Of a stretch of DNA of 64,000 nt, positions 50,590 to 62,914 are shown in pieces (position 1 is the first letter of the stretch; each line of letters starts with the position of its first letter). Below the pieces are notes generated by a model that saw only the letters and a program-made list of their open reading frames with translations, did not search any database and was not told the DNA's origin. The position numbers and the translations under genes were made by a program. Source of the stretch: a bacterium (GTDB taxonomy: Bacteria; Acidobacteriota; Polarisedimenticolia; Polarisedimenticolales; Polarisedimenticolaceae); the NCBI GenBank assembly GCA_024226515.1, contig JAAELQ010000319.1:1-64000 (forward strand), written 5' to 3'.

Positions 50590-52353
50590 TTGGGCGGACC
50601 CTACCCGCAGGACTTCATCGAAACCGTGCGGAGCGCAGGAGACATCGTCCGCGTTGTCTCGGACTATGTGCCGCTCAAACAAGCCGGTTCTCGGATGAAG
50701 GGCTTATGTCCTTTCCATCAGGAAAAGACACCGTCCTTCTCGGTCGATCCCACCAATCAACTCTTCTATTGCTTCGGCTGCCAGACCGGCGGCGACCTGT
50801 TCAAGTTCGTGCAGCTGTACGAGAAGGTCGGCTTCGGCGAGGCGATCGAGATTCTGGCCAAGCGCTTCGCGGTCCCGCTGCCGAAGGCGGCGCGCGTCGC
50901 CGAGGGGCCGAGCGATCGCGCCCGCGCGATCTGCTCCACGGCCGAGACGTTCTTCGCCAAGCTGCTCGCCGATCCCGAGGCCGGCAAGAAGTGCCGTGCC
51001 TACCTCGAGCAGCGCGGCCTGTCGGACGAAGTCCGGGAGCGCCTGCGCATCGGCTACTCGCCCGACGGCTGGGAGGGACTGCATCGTCATTTGCAGTCCA
51101 AGGGCTACAAGTCCGACGACATCCAGACCGCGGGGCTGATCCTGTCGCGCAAGTCGGGCCAGGGGCACTACGACCGGTTCCGCGACCGGCTGATCTTCCC
51201 CATCCGCGACATCCAGGGCCGCACGATCGCGTTCGGCGGCCGCACGCTGGCCGACGACGACGCCAAGTACATCAACTCTCCGGAGACTCCCGCGTATACC
51301 AAGGGGGAGCACCTCTACGGTTTGGATCAGGCCAGGGAGTCAATCCGTCGCGAAGGATTCGCCGTCGTCGTCGAGGGTTACCTCGACCTGGCGGCGGTGG
51401 TGGGCGCCGGCTGCGAGAACGTCGTCGCCTCGCTGGGCACGGCGTTCACACCGGCGCAGGCGCGGTTGCTGGCACGCTACACCGAGCGCGTCGTGGTCTC
51501 GTACGACGGCGACTCCGCCGGAGCCAAGGCGGCCGCACGCTCGCTGGACCTGCTGCTGCACCAGGGGTTCGACGTGCGCGTCGTCGAGCTGCCCGAGGGC
51601 CAGGATCCCGACGACTTCATCCGCGACGCGGGCGCGGCGGCCTACGGCCGGTGTCTGCGCGAGGCGCCGGAGTACATCGAGTTTCTGGTACATCGCGAGG
51701 TCCGCTCGCGCGACATGAGCCGGGCGGACGAGAAGGTCGCCGCGGTCAACGCGGTGCTGCCTCACATTGCAAAGTTGAACAACGCCATCGAACGCGCGAG
51801 CTGGGCCACACGCTTGGCCGACGCGCTGCAGATCGAGGACGGGCTGGTCATGCAAGAGCTGCGCAACGCACTCCGTGCGGCGCAGACGGAGATTCGCCAG
51901 CGCCCCCAATCTTCGATCGCAGTGTCCGAGGCCGAGACGCGGCTCGTTTCGTTGCTGCTGGGCTCAGAGCAGCTAAGGCGTCGATGGGCGGATGAGCTCG
52001 ACCCCCAGACCCTCGAAGGGACGCGTGTGCGTCCGATCGTGTTGCGCATCCTCGAACTGACCCGAGACGGAAAAGCGGTCGATGCGCCGCTGTTGATGTC
52101 GGAGCTCGAGGACGAGACGGATCGGCAACTGCTCACGCAGATCGCCTTCGAAGATCAACCGGAGGTCGGTCCGAACGTGGAGGACTGCCTATGGGCCTTC
52201 CAGCGAGAACAGATGCAACGCCAGGAGCGCGAGCTGCTCCGCGAAATCAGCAAGACCGGCCGGGCCGGCGATGTGACAGGTGACGCGGACGACGTCGACA
52301 AACGTCTGATGCAGCTGCAGCATCTCGCGCGACAGCGTGATGCTCTTCAATGA
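50590..52353 (+). CDS. dnaG: DNA primase
   Basis: DnaG synthesises RNA primers at the replication fork. The 587-residue protein has an N-terminal CHC2 zinc finger (CPFHQEKTPSFSVDP then FYCFGCQTGGD), the core 'RFRDRLIFPIRDIQGRTIAF', a TOPRIM domain with VVVEGYLDLAA and VVSYDGDSAGAKAA, and a helical C-terminal DnaB-binding domain. The TTG start at 50590 follows AGGGAAG. Its stop overlaps an ATG upstream of rpoD. Confidence 0.96.
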   Translation: MGGPYPQDFIETVRSAGDIVRVVSDYVPLKQAGSRMKGLCPFHQEKTPSFSVDPTNQLFYCFGCQTGGDLFKFVQLYEKVGFGEAIEILAKRFAVPLPKAARVAEGPSDRARAICSTAETFFAKLLADPEAGKKCRAYLEQRGLSDEVRERLRIGYSPDGWEGLHRHLQSKGYKSDDIQTAGLILSRKSGQGHYDRFRDRLIFPIRDIQGRTIAFGGRTLADDDAKYINSPETPAYTKGEHLYGLDQARESIRREGFAVVVEGYLDLAAVVGAGCENVVASLGTAFTPAQARLLARYTERVVVSYDGDSAGAKAAARSLDLLLHQGFDVRVVELPEGQDPDDFIRDAGAAAYGRCLREAPEYIEFLVHREVRSRDMSRADEKVAAVNAVLPHIAKLNNAIERASWATRLADALQIEDGLVMQELRNALRAAQTEIRQRPQSSIAVSEAETRLVSLLLGSEQLRRRWADELDPQTLEGTRVRPIVLRILELTRDGKAVDAPLLMSELEDETDRQLLTQIAFEDQPEVGPNVEDCLWAFQREQMQRQERELLREISKTGRAGDVTGDADDVDKRLMQLQHLARQRDALQ

Positions 52354-52379
52354 CCCCACGGATGGCAAACCGAGGAGCG

Positions 52380-54077
<1,698 letters not shown>

Positions 54078-54083
54078 GTCTTT

Positions 54084-54111
54084 CCGGGCCGGGTCACCTC
54101 GCGTGGCCCGG
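54084..54111 (+). terminator. Hairpin after rpoD
   Basis: CCGGGCC (54084-54090) and GGCCCGG (54105-54111) can pair 7 bp after the rpoD stop, with a 14-nt loop. There is no T-run, so termination is uncertain. Confidence 0.4.
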
Positions 54112-54127
54112 CCCACCTCGAGATCCC

Positions 54128-54436
54128 ATGTACATTGCAATGAACCACTTCCGCGTCGCGGCCGGACGCGGATCCGACTTCGAGGACCAGTGGCGCCGCC
54201 GCGAGAGCTATCTCGACCAGGTGCCGGGGTTCGTCCAGTTCCATCTCGTCCGCGGCAAGGACGAGGAGGACGGCACGCACCGCTACGCGTCGCACACGAC
54301 GTGGAACAGCCGGCAAGCGTTCCTCGACTGGACGCACTCCGAGGCGTTCCGCAAGGCGCACGGCAACACCGGCGGCACGAAGAGCGTGGTGCTGCAGCAT
54401 CCCGAGTTCAAGGGTTGGGAAGCGGTCGAGCTGTAG
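54128..54436 (+). CDS. Antibiotic biosynthesis monooxygenase-domain protein
   Basis: The 102-residue single ABM-fold protein starts MYIAMNHFRVAAGRGSDFED, with 'VPGFVQFHLVRG', 'HTTWNSRQAFLDW' and 'SEAFRKAH'. The pattern is closest to HmoA/HmoB-type heme-degrading monooxygenases, but the fold covers several activities. It lies 50 bp after rpoD and is probably expressed partly by read-through. Confidence 0.85.
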   Translation: MYIAMNHFRVAAGRGSDFEDQWRRRESYLDQVPGFVQFHLVRGKDEEDGTHRYASHTTWNSRQAFLDWTHSEAFRKAHGNTGGTKSVVLQHPEFKGWEAVEL

Positions 54437-54448
54437 GCCGCCAGGCTC

Positions 54449-54817
54449 CTAGCCGCGCAGCGCCGCCAGCGCCAGCGCGGCCCAGCCCAGGATGAACGCC
54501 AGGCCGCCGATGGGCGTAATCGCACCGAGCCAGCGTGCCCCGGTAAACGTCATCAGATACAGGCTGCCCGAGAAGACGACGATGCCGATGACGAACAGCC
54601 AACCGGCGGCCTGGGTCCAGCTCGACCCCTGACGCGTCGCCGCCAGACCCAGCGCCAGCAGCGCCAGCGCGTGGTACATCTGGTAGCGCACTCCGGTCTC
54701 GAACACGGTCAGCATCTCGGGGCTGACCCGCGTCTTCAGCCCGTGCGCCCCGAACGCCCCCAGCGCGACGCCGATCCCCGCGGCAACCGCACCGACCGCA
54801 AACCAACCCGAGCTCAT
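54449..54817 (-). CDS. DUF423 small membrane protein
   Basis: The 122-residue protein has four membrane helices and the DUF423/YgdD pattern: 'GIGVALGAFGAHGLKTRVSP', 'FETGVRYQMYHALALLALGL', 'SGSLYLMTFTG' and 'ITPIGGLAFILGWAALA'. The function is unknown in the family. A GGAGG ribosome site precedes the ATG. It converges on the ABM gene, and a REP-like hairpin sits 17 bp upstream of its start. Confidence 0.9.
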   Translation of the reverse strand: MSSGWFAVGAVAAGIGVALGAFGAHGLKTRVSPEMLTVFETGVRYQMYHALALLALGLAATRQGSSWTQAAGWLFVIGIVVFSGSLYLMTFTGARWLGAITPIGGLAFILGWAALALAALRG

Positions 54818-54834
54818 CGCCGCCTCCTCCAGAT

Positions 54835-54884
54835 GGGGTCAGACTGTGCATTGTGCAGAATGTGATAATGCACAGTCTGACCCC
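54835..54884. repeat. 50-bp REP-like hairpin, copy 1
   Basis: A perfect 18-bp inverted repeat (GGGGTCAGACTGTGCATT at 54835-54852 and its complement at 54867-54884) flanks a 14-nt loop. It lies between the DUF423 and mltB genes. A second 50-bp copy is at 61157. The GGGGTCAGACT end resembles repeats mobilised by REP-associated Y1-type transposases; no such gene is in the window. Confidence 0.85.
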
Positions 54885-54926
54885 TATATTGTACTTGGGC
54901 GCTCCCGCGATACGAGGTCGACCCCC

Positions 54927-55907
54927 ATGTCACGACGTTTCAACATGTGTTTGACGGCTCTGTTTCTGATCGCCCTGCTCGGCACGGTCGCCGGCGCCAA
55001 CCAGGAGGCCACGTTCGACGAGTGGCTGGCCGGCGTCCGCGAAGAGGCGCTGGGCCAGGACATCCGCGCCGAGACGCTGAACGCGGCGTTCGCGGGCGTC
55101 GAGCCGATCGAGCGTGTCGTCGAGCTCGATCGCAAGCAGCCCGAGTTCACGATGACCTTCAAGCGCTACCTCGAGGTCGTCGCGCCGGATCGGCGCGTCG
55201 AGCGCGGGCGCGAGCTGCTCGCCCGGCACGGCGACCTGTTGAACGCGATCGGCGAGAAGTACGGCGTGCAGCCGCGGTTCATCGTCGCCCTGTGGGGCGT
55301 CGAGTCCGACTTCGGCCGCAAGACAGGTTCGTTCTCGGTCATCGCCGCGCTGGCCACGCTGGCTTACGACGGCCGCCGCGCCGAGTTCTTCCGCGGCGAG
55401 CTGCTCGACGCGCTGCACATCCTCGATGAGCGCCACGTCGCGCCGGCGGACATGAAGGGGTCGTGGGCCGGAGCGATGGGCCAGCCGCAGTTCATGCCGT
55501 CGAGCTTCCGCGGTTACGCCGTCGACTTCAACGGCGACGAGCGGCGCGACATCTGGGGCACGCTGGACGACGTGCTGGCCTCGGCCGCCAACTACCTGTC
55601 GCGCCACGGCTGGAAAGACGACCAGACGTGGGGCCGCCGAGTCCGGTTGCCTAAGGGGTTCGACGGCAAGCTGGCCAGGGGCAAGACGATCAAGACGATC
55701 GCCGAGTGGCAGAAGCTCGGTGTGCGACGCACCGACGGCAGCGCGCTGCCGGCGCGTCGGCTCGACGCGGCGATCGTGCAGATGGACGACGGCAAGGGCG
55801 CTGCGTATATCGTGTACGACAACTGGCGCACGCTGAAGAAGTGGAACCGCTCGGACTACTTCGCGACGGGCGTCGGAGTCCTCGCCGACCGCATCGCCGG
55901 CCGCTGA
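54927..55907 (+). CDS. mltB: Membrane-bound lytic transglycosylase MltB family
   Basis: The 326-residue exported protein cleaves the MurNAc-GlcNAc bond of peptidoglycan, forming anhydro-MurNAc. A signal peptide (LTALFLIALLGTVAGA) precedes an SLT_2 domain with 'FIVALWGVESDFGRKTGSFS', catalytic Glu at about 126. Also present are 'GSWAGAMGQPQFMPSSFRGY', 'VDFNGDERRDIWGTLDDVLA' and the C-terminal 'YIVYDNWRTLKKWNRSDYFA'. No lipobox is seen, so the form is probably soluble. An upstream part of the frame lies inside the REP-like hairpin, so ATG 54927 is chosen. Confidence 0.94.
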   Translation: MSRRFNMCLTALFLIALLGTVAGANQEATFDEWLAGVREEALGQDIRAETLNAAFAGVEPIERVVELDRKQPEFTMTFKRYLEVVAPDRRVERGRELLARHGDLLNAIGEKYGVQPRFIVALWGVESDFGRKTGSFSVIAALATLAYDGRRAEFFRGELLDALHILDERHVAPADMKGSWAGAMGQPQFMPSSFRGYAVDFNGDERRDIWGTLDDVLASAANYLSRHGWKDDQTWGRRVRLPKGFDGKLARGKTIKTIAEWQKLGVRRTDGSALPARRLDAAIVQMDDGKGAAYIVYDNWRTLKKWNRSDYFATGVGVLADRIAGR

Positions 55908-55985
55908 GCACCCTTCGACGCACATTTTTTTTGCCTCCGATTGCAATTCGGAGAGTGCGTTACTTACAAACCCCCGCGAACCGGC

Positions 55986-56006
55986 ATGAAGCCTTGACGG
56001 CTTCAT
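55986..56006. repeat. 8-bp dyad in the mltB-sigma factor gap
   Basis: ATGAAGCC and GGCTTCAT are separated by TTGAC. It is the only clear structure in the gap 55908-56218, apart from an 8-T run at 55925-55932 that is not preceded by a stem. It could be an operator for the downstream sigma-factor gene or an mRNA 3' hairpin of mltB. Confidence 0.5.
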
Positions 56007-56218
56007 AAGATAGAGAACAATTCCGGATTTGATCCGCGCCGCGGCGCGCCTAAGTTTCGACCGTGGTGGTGCGGCCGGCCGGCTCGGATTTCCCCCTTGT
56101 CACACGACCCTGTTCGGGCCCCGTCGCGCCACCCTTCGCCCTCCTCCCCCCCCTCGACTCCACGAGACGGCACTTGCGGTACCATGCGCGGGAGCGAACC
56201 GAGGGTGAAGGAGCGCAG

Positions 56219-56947
56219 GTGGCCCAGCAGTCCGGAGGCGGCGGACGATTCGCGACGACGCGCTGGAGCATCGTCCTCGCGGCCAAGGATCAGCAGAGCC
56301 CGGACTGCACCGCGGCGCTCTCGACGCTGTGCGGCACGTACTGGTATCCGCTGTACGCCTTCGCCCGCCGCAAGGGCATGAGCGCCGAGCTGGCCCAGGA
56401 CCGCACACAGGGGTTCTTCGCCCGCCTGCTCGAGAAGCACTCGCTGCAACACGTCAACCCCGACCGCGGCCGTTTCCGCTCGTTCCTGCTCGTAGCGTTC
56501 AAGAACTACCTCGAGGACGAGCGTATCCGCGACAGCGCCAAGAAGCGCGGAGGCGGCGCCGTACCGATCTCGATCGACGTCGATCAGGCCGAGCAGCGCT
56601 ATTCGATCGAGCCCGTCGAGGACACGACCCCGGAGAAGATCTTCGAGCGGCGCTGGGCGTTGACCCTGCTCGAGCGAGCCCTCGAGCGGCTGGGGGCAGA
56701 GTACGAGTCCGCCGGTCGCGCGCGCCTGTTCGAGCACCTGCGCGCCCACCTCCCCGGTGAATCGGGCGCGATCCCGTACTCCGAGGCGGCGAAGGAGCTG
56801 GGCATGGCCGAGGTCTCGATCCGGGTCGCGGCGCACCGCATGCGCAAGCGCTTTCGCGACCTGCTGGTCGAGGAGATCTCCCAGACGCTGACCGACAACG
56901 AGGACCTCGACCACGAGATCCAGCACCTGTTCTCGGCGGTGGAGTAA
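56219..56947 (+). CDS. ECF-like RNA polymerase sigma factor
   Basis: The 242-residue protein from GTG 56219 (GAAGGAG just upstream) has 'RFATTRWSIVLAAKDQQSPD' and 'LCGTYWYPLYAFARRKGMSA', the region-2 start found in ECF factors linked to Ser/Thr kinases. 'FLLVAFKNYLEDERIRDSAK' and a region-4 HTH ('AAKELGMAEVSIRVAAHRMR') follow. The frame is open upstream without homology. The kinase gene follows by 79 bp, so the kinase is its likely controller. Confidence 0.88.
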   Translation: MAQQSGGGGRFATTRWSIVLAAKDQQSPDCTAALSTLCGTYWYPLYAFARRKGMSAELAQDRTQGFFARLLEKHSLQHVNPDRGRFRSFLLVAFKNYLEDERIRDSAKKRGGGAVPISIDVDQAEQRYSIEPVEDTTPEKIFERRWALTLLERALERLGAEYESAGRARLFEHLRAHLPGESGAIPYSEAAKELGMAEVSIRVAAHRMRKRFRDLLVEEISQTLTDNEDLDHEIQHLFSAVE

Positions 56948-57026
56948 GCTCCCGGGTCCCGCATGTAACGTCGAACCGCCGATGCCGTAGTTCCACAGTG
57001 GCAACGCCGGCAAACGAGAAGGACAC

Positions 57027-58664
<1,638 letters not shown>

Positions 58665-58688
58665 CGCCGGGCCGCGTCCCGTCGCACA

Positions 58689-59801
58689 GTGACGGTGATG
58701 ACGACGACACCGGCGCCCCCCGTAGAGAAGAAGGGCATGCAGCCCGGGCTGAAGCTGCTGCTCGGCTGCGGACTGGGTTGCGCCGGGATCGCGCTGATCC
58801 TGTTCATCATCGGCGCGCTCCTCGTCTACTGGGTCGTCACGCCCGGAGCGCAACAGCCCACGACGCTGCTGGTCGGCGAACAGACGCGCGACGTTGCCTA
58901 CTTCGACGGCAGCGACCCGGACGGCGGACTGGACGCGATGATCGCCGGCATCCTGCTCGAGTTCGATCATGCGCAGCGCGAGGCGATGGCGCGTAACCCC
59001 GACGTCCCGACGTGGGCGCGCAAACTGCAATCGCTCGGCAACCAGCGCAACACGGGTTCGCTGAAGATGTACATCCCGAGCGAGGTCACGATCGTCCAGG
59101 AGCAGTTTCCGGACGCCGAGCCGGAGATGGTCGTCGCCGGCAACCCGCGCTACTTCGCACGCTTCGCCGGGCGCATCTTCGGCTGGATCGCCGACGAGAA
59201 CGAGGACCTCGAGCTGCGCGAGTATCGCGGCCGGGAATACCAGATCATCGACGGCGAGAGCGCCCTGGCGTTTCTGGGCGGCACCGTCATCTGGTCCGAG
59301 GGCGAACGATCGATGGAGCGCGCCATCGAACGCTTCACCGGAGGGCGCGCCACACCGGCACAACAGCAGATCCGCGAGAACCCGGACGGCTGGCTGCTGA
59401 GCATGCAGATTCAGAACGAGGGCGACCGGATCCTCGAGCTGCTCGACACCTGGCGTGAGGTCGTCACGGACGAAGAAGCGTTGCCCGACCTCGAGCCGCA
59501 CCGCGAGCTGCTGTCGCGCGCGTCCGAGCTGCAGGCCGGCCTGCGCATCGTCAACGACGACGCGATCGAGGCCCGCCTGAGCATCTTCACCGACGACCCC
59601 GTCGACGCGCGACGGATCGCCGACGTGTTGACCGAGGTGTTCTCGGCGTGGCAGACCGAGGCGGAGGCCGTGGAGATGCGCCTGCAGCACACGGTCGACC
59701 CCGGGGCCGACGAGGCCCGCGTCGAGTTGCGCCTGAGCGGCGTCCGCGGCGCCGTCGCCCGCGTGATGACCGAGGGGATGCCGGATGACGCGCTTCCGTG
59801 A
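58689..59801 (+). CDS. Membrane-anchored protein, unknown
   Basis: The product (370 residues from GTG 58689; ATG 58698 is an equal choice) has one N-terminal membrane helix at about 24-50 (LLLGCGLGCAGIALILFIIG). An extracytoplasmic domain of about 320 residues follows, with alternating helices and strands ('YLGEYRGREYQII'-like turns, 'FLGGTVIWSEGERSMERAIE'). It is not recognised. It lies 24 bp after the kinase gene and is probably co-expressed; it could be a substrate or sensor partner. It overlaps the acetyltransferase gene by 17 bp. Confidence 0.75.
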   Translation: MTVMTTTPAPPVEKKGMQPGLKLLLGCGLGCAGIALILFIIGALLVYWVVTPGAQQPTTLLVGEQTRDVAYFDGSDPDGGLDAMIAGILLEFDHAQREAMARNPDVPTWARKLQSLGNQRNTGSLKMYIPSEVTIVQEQFPDAEPEMVVAGNPRYFARFAGRIFGWIADENEDLELREYRGREYQIIDGESALAFLGGTVIWSEGERSMERAIERFTGGRATPAQQQIRENPDGWLLSMQIQNEGDRILELLDTWREVVTDEEALPDLEPHRELLSRASELQAGLRIVNDDAIEARLSIFTDDPVDARRIADVLTEVFSAWQTEAEAVEMRLQHTVDPGADEARVELRLSGVRGAVARVMTEGMPDDALP

Positions 59802-60366
59802 TCTGCCGCAGCTCGAGACGCCGCGGCTGACACTGCGCGTGCCGACGGCCCGCGACGCGCGGGCGATGGTGCGCTTCGTCGTCGACAATCGCGAGCACCT
59901 CGGCCGCTGGGAGCCGGGTCGCACGGCGACCTACTACACCGACTCGTACTGGAAGCGCGAGCTGAACGCGGCGCTGATGCTGCAGCGTCAGGGGCTGATG
60001 CTGCGCTTCGTACTCGAGCTGCGCGAGCGGCCCGAGGCGGGCATCCAGGGACACGCCACGTTCACGCACGTCGTGCGCGGACCGCTCCAGGGGGCCTACC
60101 TGGGCTACGCTCTCGACCGCAACGCGGTGGGCCAGGGGCTGATGTTCGAGGCGCTGACCGCAGCTCTGACCCACGCCTTCGAGGAACTGAACCTGCACCG
60201 CGTCATGGCCAACTACATGCCCGACAACGAGCGCAGTGGCCGCCTACTCGAGCGTCTTGGTTTCGAGCGCGAGGGGTTGGCGAAGGACTACCTGTTGATC
60301 GACGGCGCCTGGCGCGACCACGTTCTCACGTCCAGAGTCAATACTGCATGGCGACCCGACTCCTAA
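59785..60366 (+). CDS. RimJ-type GNAT N-acetyltransferase
   Basis: The 193-residue protein is a GNAT acetyltransferase of the RimJ/RimL type: 'LETPRLTLRVPTARDARAM', 'YLGYALDRNAVGQGLMFEAL' with the acetyl-CoA loop variant, and 'LNLHRVMANYMPDNERSGRL' followed by LERLGFEREGLAKDYLLIDG. Close relatives acetylate the N-terminal alanine of ribosomal protein bS18/uS5, but related enzymes act on other amines. It overlaps the upstream membrane-protein gene by 17 bp. Confidence 0.92.
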   Translation: MTRFRDLPQLETPRLTLRVPTARDARAMVRFVVDNREHLGRWEPGRTATYYTDSYWKRELNAALMLQRQGLMLRFVLELRERPEAGIQGHATFTHVVRGPLQGAYLGYALDRNAVGQGLMFEALTAALTHAFEELNLHRVMANYMPDNERSGRLLERLGFEREGLAKDYLLIDGAWRDHVLTSRVNTAWRPDS

Positions 60367-60389
60367 GGGGCACAAAGGGAGATAGGCAA

Positions 60390-61034
60390 GTGTCCGCAAC
60401 ACTCGCTCGGTTTCGAGGCGTGGTGGCTCTGGCCGTGGTTCTCTGCACCACGGCTTGCCTGATCGGGCGTGTGTCGTTAGTCGACTACAAGTACGACACC
60501 TCCGCACTGCGGATGACTGCCGGCATCGATGCGCCACTCCAGACAACAGCGGATGGCACCGAGACGGATCTTATCGTCGAGGACGGCGCAACAAAGTTCC
60601 TGTTTCGGGTCTTTCCCGGGCGGATCTACGTGACGATCGTGAACAACGACGAACGAGCCCTACGACTCGACATCGCCGACGCCACGCACGTCGACTCCGA
60701 CGGACACCGTCGCCGGCTCTTCGTCTTTGGTCAAGAGTCAGAAAAGCAGGAGACGCTGGTCATCAGCCCAGGCTCAACGGTCGACCTGTCCCTGTGGCCC
60801 GAAGACTGGGTTCGGCGTTACAAAGGCCGCCCTATCACCGGGAAAGCCGATTCTCCTATGGGTGGCAAAACGATGGTGGAGGCGTCACGAGAGGAAGCCC
60901 TGGAGGCGAAGAAAGACGACGTCGGCAAGAGCTTCGAAGTCCATCTTCCTTTCAGACGTGATGACGCCTCCGTGGATTACGTGTTTCGTTTCGAGGTGTC
61001 CAGCCTGTTCGCGACACGCATCTGGTGGGCCTAG
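60390..61034 (+). CDS. Lipoprotein of unknown function
   Basis: From GTG 60390 (AAGGGAG nine bases upstream) the product has 214 residues with a lipoprotein signal (VVALAVVLCTTAC, acylated Cys at about 22). The frame is open to 60348 inside the acetyltransferase gene. The mature part is beta-rich and charged ('FRVFPGRIYVTIVNNDERAL', 'LVISPGSTVDLSLWPEDWVR'). No family is recognised. Base composition is slightly less GC-rich than its neighbours. Confidence 0.7.
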   Translation: MSATLARFRGVVALAVVLCTTACLIGRVSLVDYKYDTSALRMTAGIDAPLQTTADGTETDLIVEDGATKFLFRVFPGRIYVTIVNNDERALRLDIADATHVDSDGHRRRLFVFGQESEKQETLVISPGSTVDLSLWPEDWVRRYKGRPITGKADSPMGGKTMVEASREEALEAKKDDVGKSFEVHLPFRRDDASVDYVFRFEVSSLFATRIWWA

Positions 61035-61058
61035 CGCCTCGAAGCCCAGCGCAGTCGC

Positions 61059-61151
61059 CTACAACCAGCCCTTGTACCGCGCGATGCGCGCAGCCTCGAC
61101 GCGATTGCTCGCACCCAGCTTGTACATCGCCTCTGAGAGATAGTTGCACAC
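61059..61151 (-). pseudogene. C-terminal remnant of a LuxR-type regulator
   Basis: On the minus strand a frame ending at TAG 61059-61061 reads VCNYLSEAMYKLGASNRVEA then ARIARYKGWL. This matches the recognition helix and end of NarL-type HTH domains, whose usual form is TVRNYLSEA. Everything before it is missing, and a REP-like hairpin begins 5 bp upstream. Only about 30 codons survive, so it is a gene fragment. Confidence 0.75.
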
Positions 61152-61156
61152 GAATA

Positions 61157-61206
61157 GGGGTCAGACTATGCAATATCACATATGCGATGCTGCATAGTCT
61201 GACTCC
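61157..61206. repeat. 50-bp REP-like hairpin, copy 2
   Basis: The arms GGGGTCAGACTATGCA (61157-61172) and TGCATAGTCTGACTCC (61191-61206) pair with one mismatch around an 18-nt loop. It has the same length and ends as copy 1 at 54835. It separates the LuxR remnant from the stop of the next minus-strand gene. Confidence 0.85.
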
Positions 61207-61212
61207 ATCGTC

Positions 61213-62790
61213 TTACAAACAGTCGATCGTGTCCTGGACGTAGCACGCGCCGCCGTTCTGGGTGCGCGGGGTGCCGTCGCCGTCCTTGCCGTACGAACCT
61301 TCGTCGGAACCGTTGTGCGGCACGATGAGGTAGTACGACGAAGCAGCCGCGGGCGTCATCGTGTGACTCTGCGCTCCGGCCGTCGTGCAGGTCGCCGGGA
61401 TGTGTGACGTGTAGTCGCCGAGCGTCCCCTCGTAGACCGCATAGTCGTCGTCGTTGAGCACGCAGGACGAGCCCCAGCTCAGCTCGATCTGCCCGCCACC
61501 GGAGAGGTTCACGGTCAACTGCGCGGGGTCGAAGCCGGTGCCGTCCGGCACCTCGCCCGCCCCGCCGGAGCCCGAGCCGGCCGGGTTGGGCGTCATCGCG
61601 CGCGCGTCGGTCGTGTTGGGGAAGCCCGGCTTGAACATGCCGAGCGTGGCGCGGTTGACCGAGGGCCCGATGTCCGCCTGGAAGCGGAAGTTGTACATCG
61701 TGCCCCAGCGGATCGCGTTGGCATCTGCGTTGTCCGCGTGGTCTTCGGTCGACCACGTGATCGACGTGCCGCTGTAGTCCATGTCCCAGTCGGTGCCGTC
61801 GTACGGCTCGCCGCTGTGGTAGTCGACGTCGTGGAACCCGACGTTGCTGACGATCGTCCCGGCCGGAAGCGGCACCGAGAACGAACCGACCGCACGGTCC
61901 GACGTGACGTTCTGCACGGCGTACTCGTAATGCCACTGGCCGCCGCCGAGGTCGTAGGCGCGCGAGGCGACCCAGATCTGCCCGTCGTTGGTCAACACGA
62001 TCTCGCTGAGATAGACGTCGTTGTCGATCGCATCCCAACCCTGGACCGCGGCCGTCTGCTGCGACGTCGTACCGAACAGCGTGAGGTTATAGCTACCGCC
62101 ACTGGGGAAGACCGTCGCCGAACGGAAGCCCGAGTTGTTGTGGTTGTTGCCCGCCGCGGCGTCGTCCTCGGTCACGTACTGGGCCTCGACGTAGTACTGC
62201 GCGCCCGCGTTCATCGTCGGGTCGAGGTCGTCGTGGTGCACCTGCAGTCGCTTGTAGATGCTGTCGCCGGTCTGGCCCTGGAACGTATACGGGTGCGCGT
62301 GGCTGCCGTCCGACGGGTTGACCTCGAAGCGCGGTCCGAGGCTGGACTGGCTACCGTTCAATCCCGCGCCGTAGGGGTCCGAGCAGTTGACGCCGAGGTG
62401 CTGGCCGTCGGAGGCGACGCAGCTTCCGCACAGCCCACCGTTGAGCGTCGCGAAGCCGTGCTTGAGCCAGCTCTGCCCGATCTGTTCGAAGCGCCCGTCC
62501 TTCAACCGGAACATGTTCTGCCCGATCACCGGATGGTACGGAGTGCCTGAAAGCCACTCGGCCCAGCAAGTGCCGATGTTGCACGACACGGTCCCGATGG
62601 AAAAGCCTGCGATGTCGCCGACCGAGCCGTAGCTGTTGGCGTCGGAGATGCTGCCGACGATGATGTCCGGCTCTTCGCCGGGTTCGTCGCACTCGTTCGC
62701 CGGGCCGCCGGTGCCGGCCATCGTCGTGCCCGCGACCAGCAGAACGAGCAGCGCCATCAGACCCACGAACCCCTGCCATCGGTGCGTCAT
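61213..62790 (-). CDS. Large exported protein, unknown
   Basis: The 525-residue product has a signal peptide (FVGLMALLVLLVAGTTMAG). The N-terminal 330 residues belong to a secreted family seen in environmental bacteria, with 'FSIGTVSCNIGTCWAEWLSG', 'HPVIGQNMFRLKDGRFEQIG', 'SWLKHGFATLNGGLCGSC' and 'LQVHHDDLDPTMNAGAQYYV'. Six or more Cys suggest disulfides. The C-terminal part (about 400-525) is a separate Gly/Asp-rich beta domain of the FN3-like kind ending in 'GACYVQDTIDCL'. No catalytic motif is clear. It stands alone, next to a REP-like hairpin. Confidence 0.8.
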   Translation of the reverse strand: MTHRWQGFVGLMALLVLLVAGTTMAGTGGPANECDEPGEEPDIIVGSISDANSYGSVGDIAGFSIGTVSCNIGTCWAEWLSGTPYHPVIGQNMFRLKDGRFEQIGQSWLKHGFATLNGGLCGSCVASDGQHLGVNCSDPYGAGLNGSQSSLGPRFEVNPSDGSHAHPYTFQGQTGDSIYKRLQVHHDDLDPTMNAGAQYYVEAQYVTEDDAAAGNNHNNSGFRSATVFPSGGSYNLTLFGTTSQQTAAVQGWDAIDNDVYLSEIVLTNDGQIWVASRAYDLGGGQWHYEYAVQNVTSDRAVGSFSVPLPAGTIVSNVGFHDVDYHSGEPYDGTDWDMDYSGTSITWSTEDHADNADANAIRWGTMYNFRFQADIGPSVNRATLGMFKPGFPNTTDARAMTPNPAGSGSGGAGEVPDGTGFDPAQLTVNLSGGGQIELSWGSSCVLNDDDYAVYEGTLGDYTSHIPATCTTAGAQSHTMTPAAASSYYLIVPHNGSDEGSYGKDGDGTPRTQNGGACYVQDTIDCL

Positions 62791-62914
62791 GCCTTCCCCT
62801 TCCTTGTTACTGCCCCAATCCCCGCCATGTACCTACCGTGGTCCCCCGCCCGAGTCAAGACGAAGCGCAGCGAGCCTGGCTCTCAAAATGTGGAATGTGC
62901 GAGTTGAGGGGAAA

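Noticed and set aside
55921..55960. Rho-independent terminator after mltB
   Set aside because: The T-run comes before, not after, the small CTCCGA/TCGGAG stem on the plus strand, and on the minus strand it becomes A.
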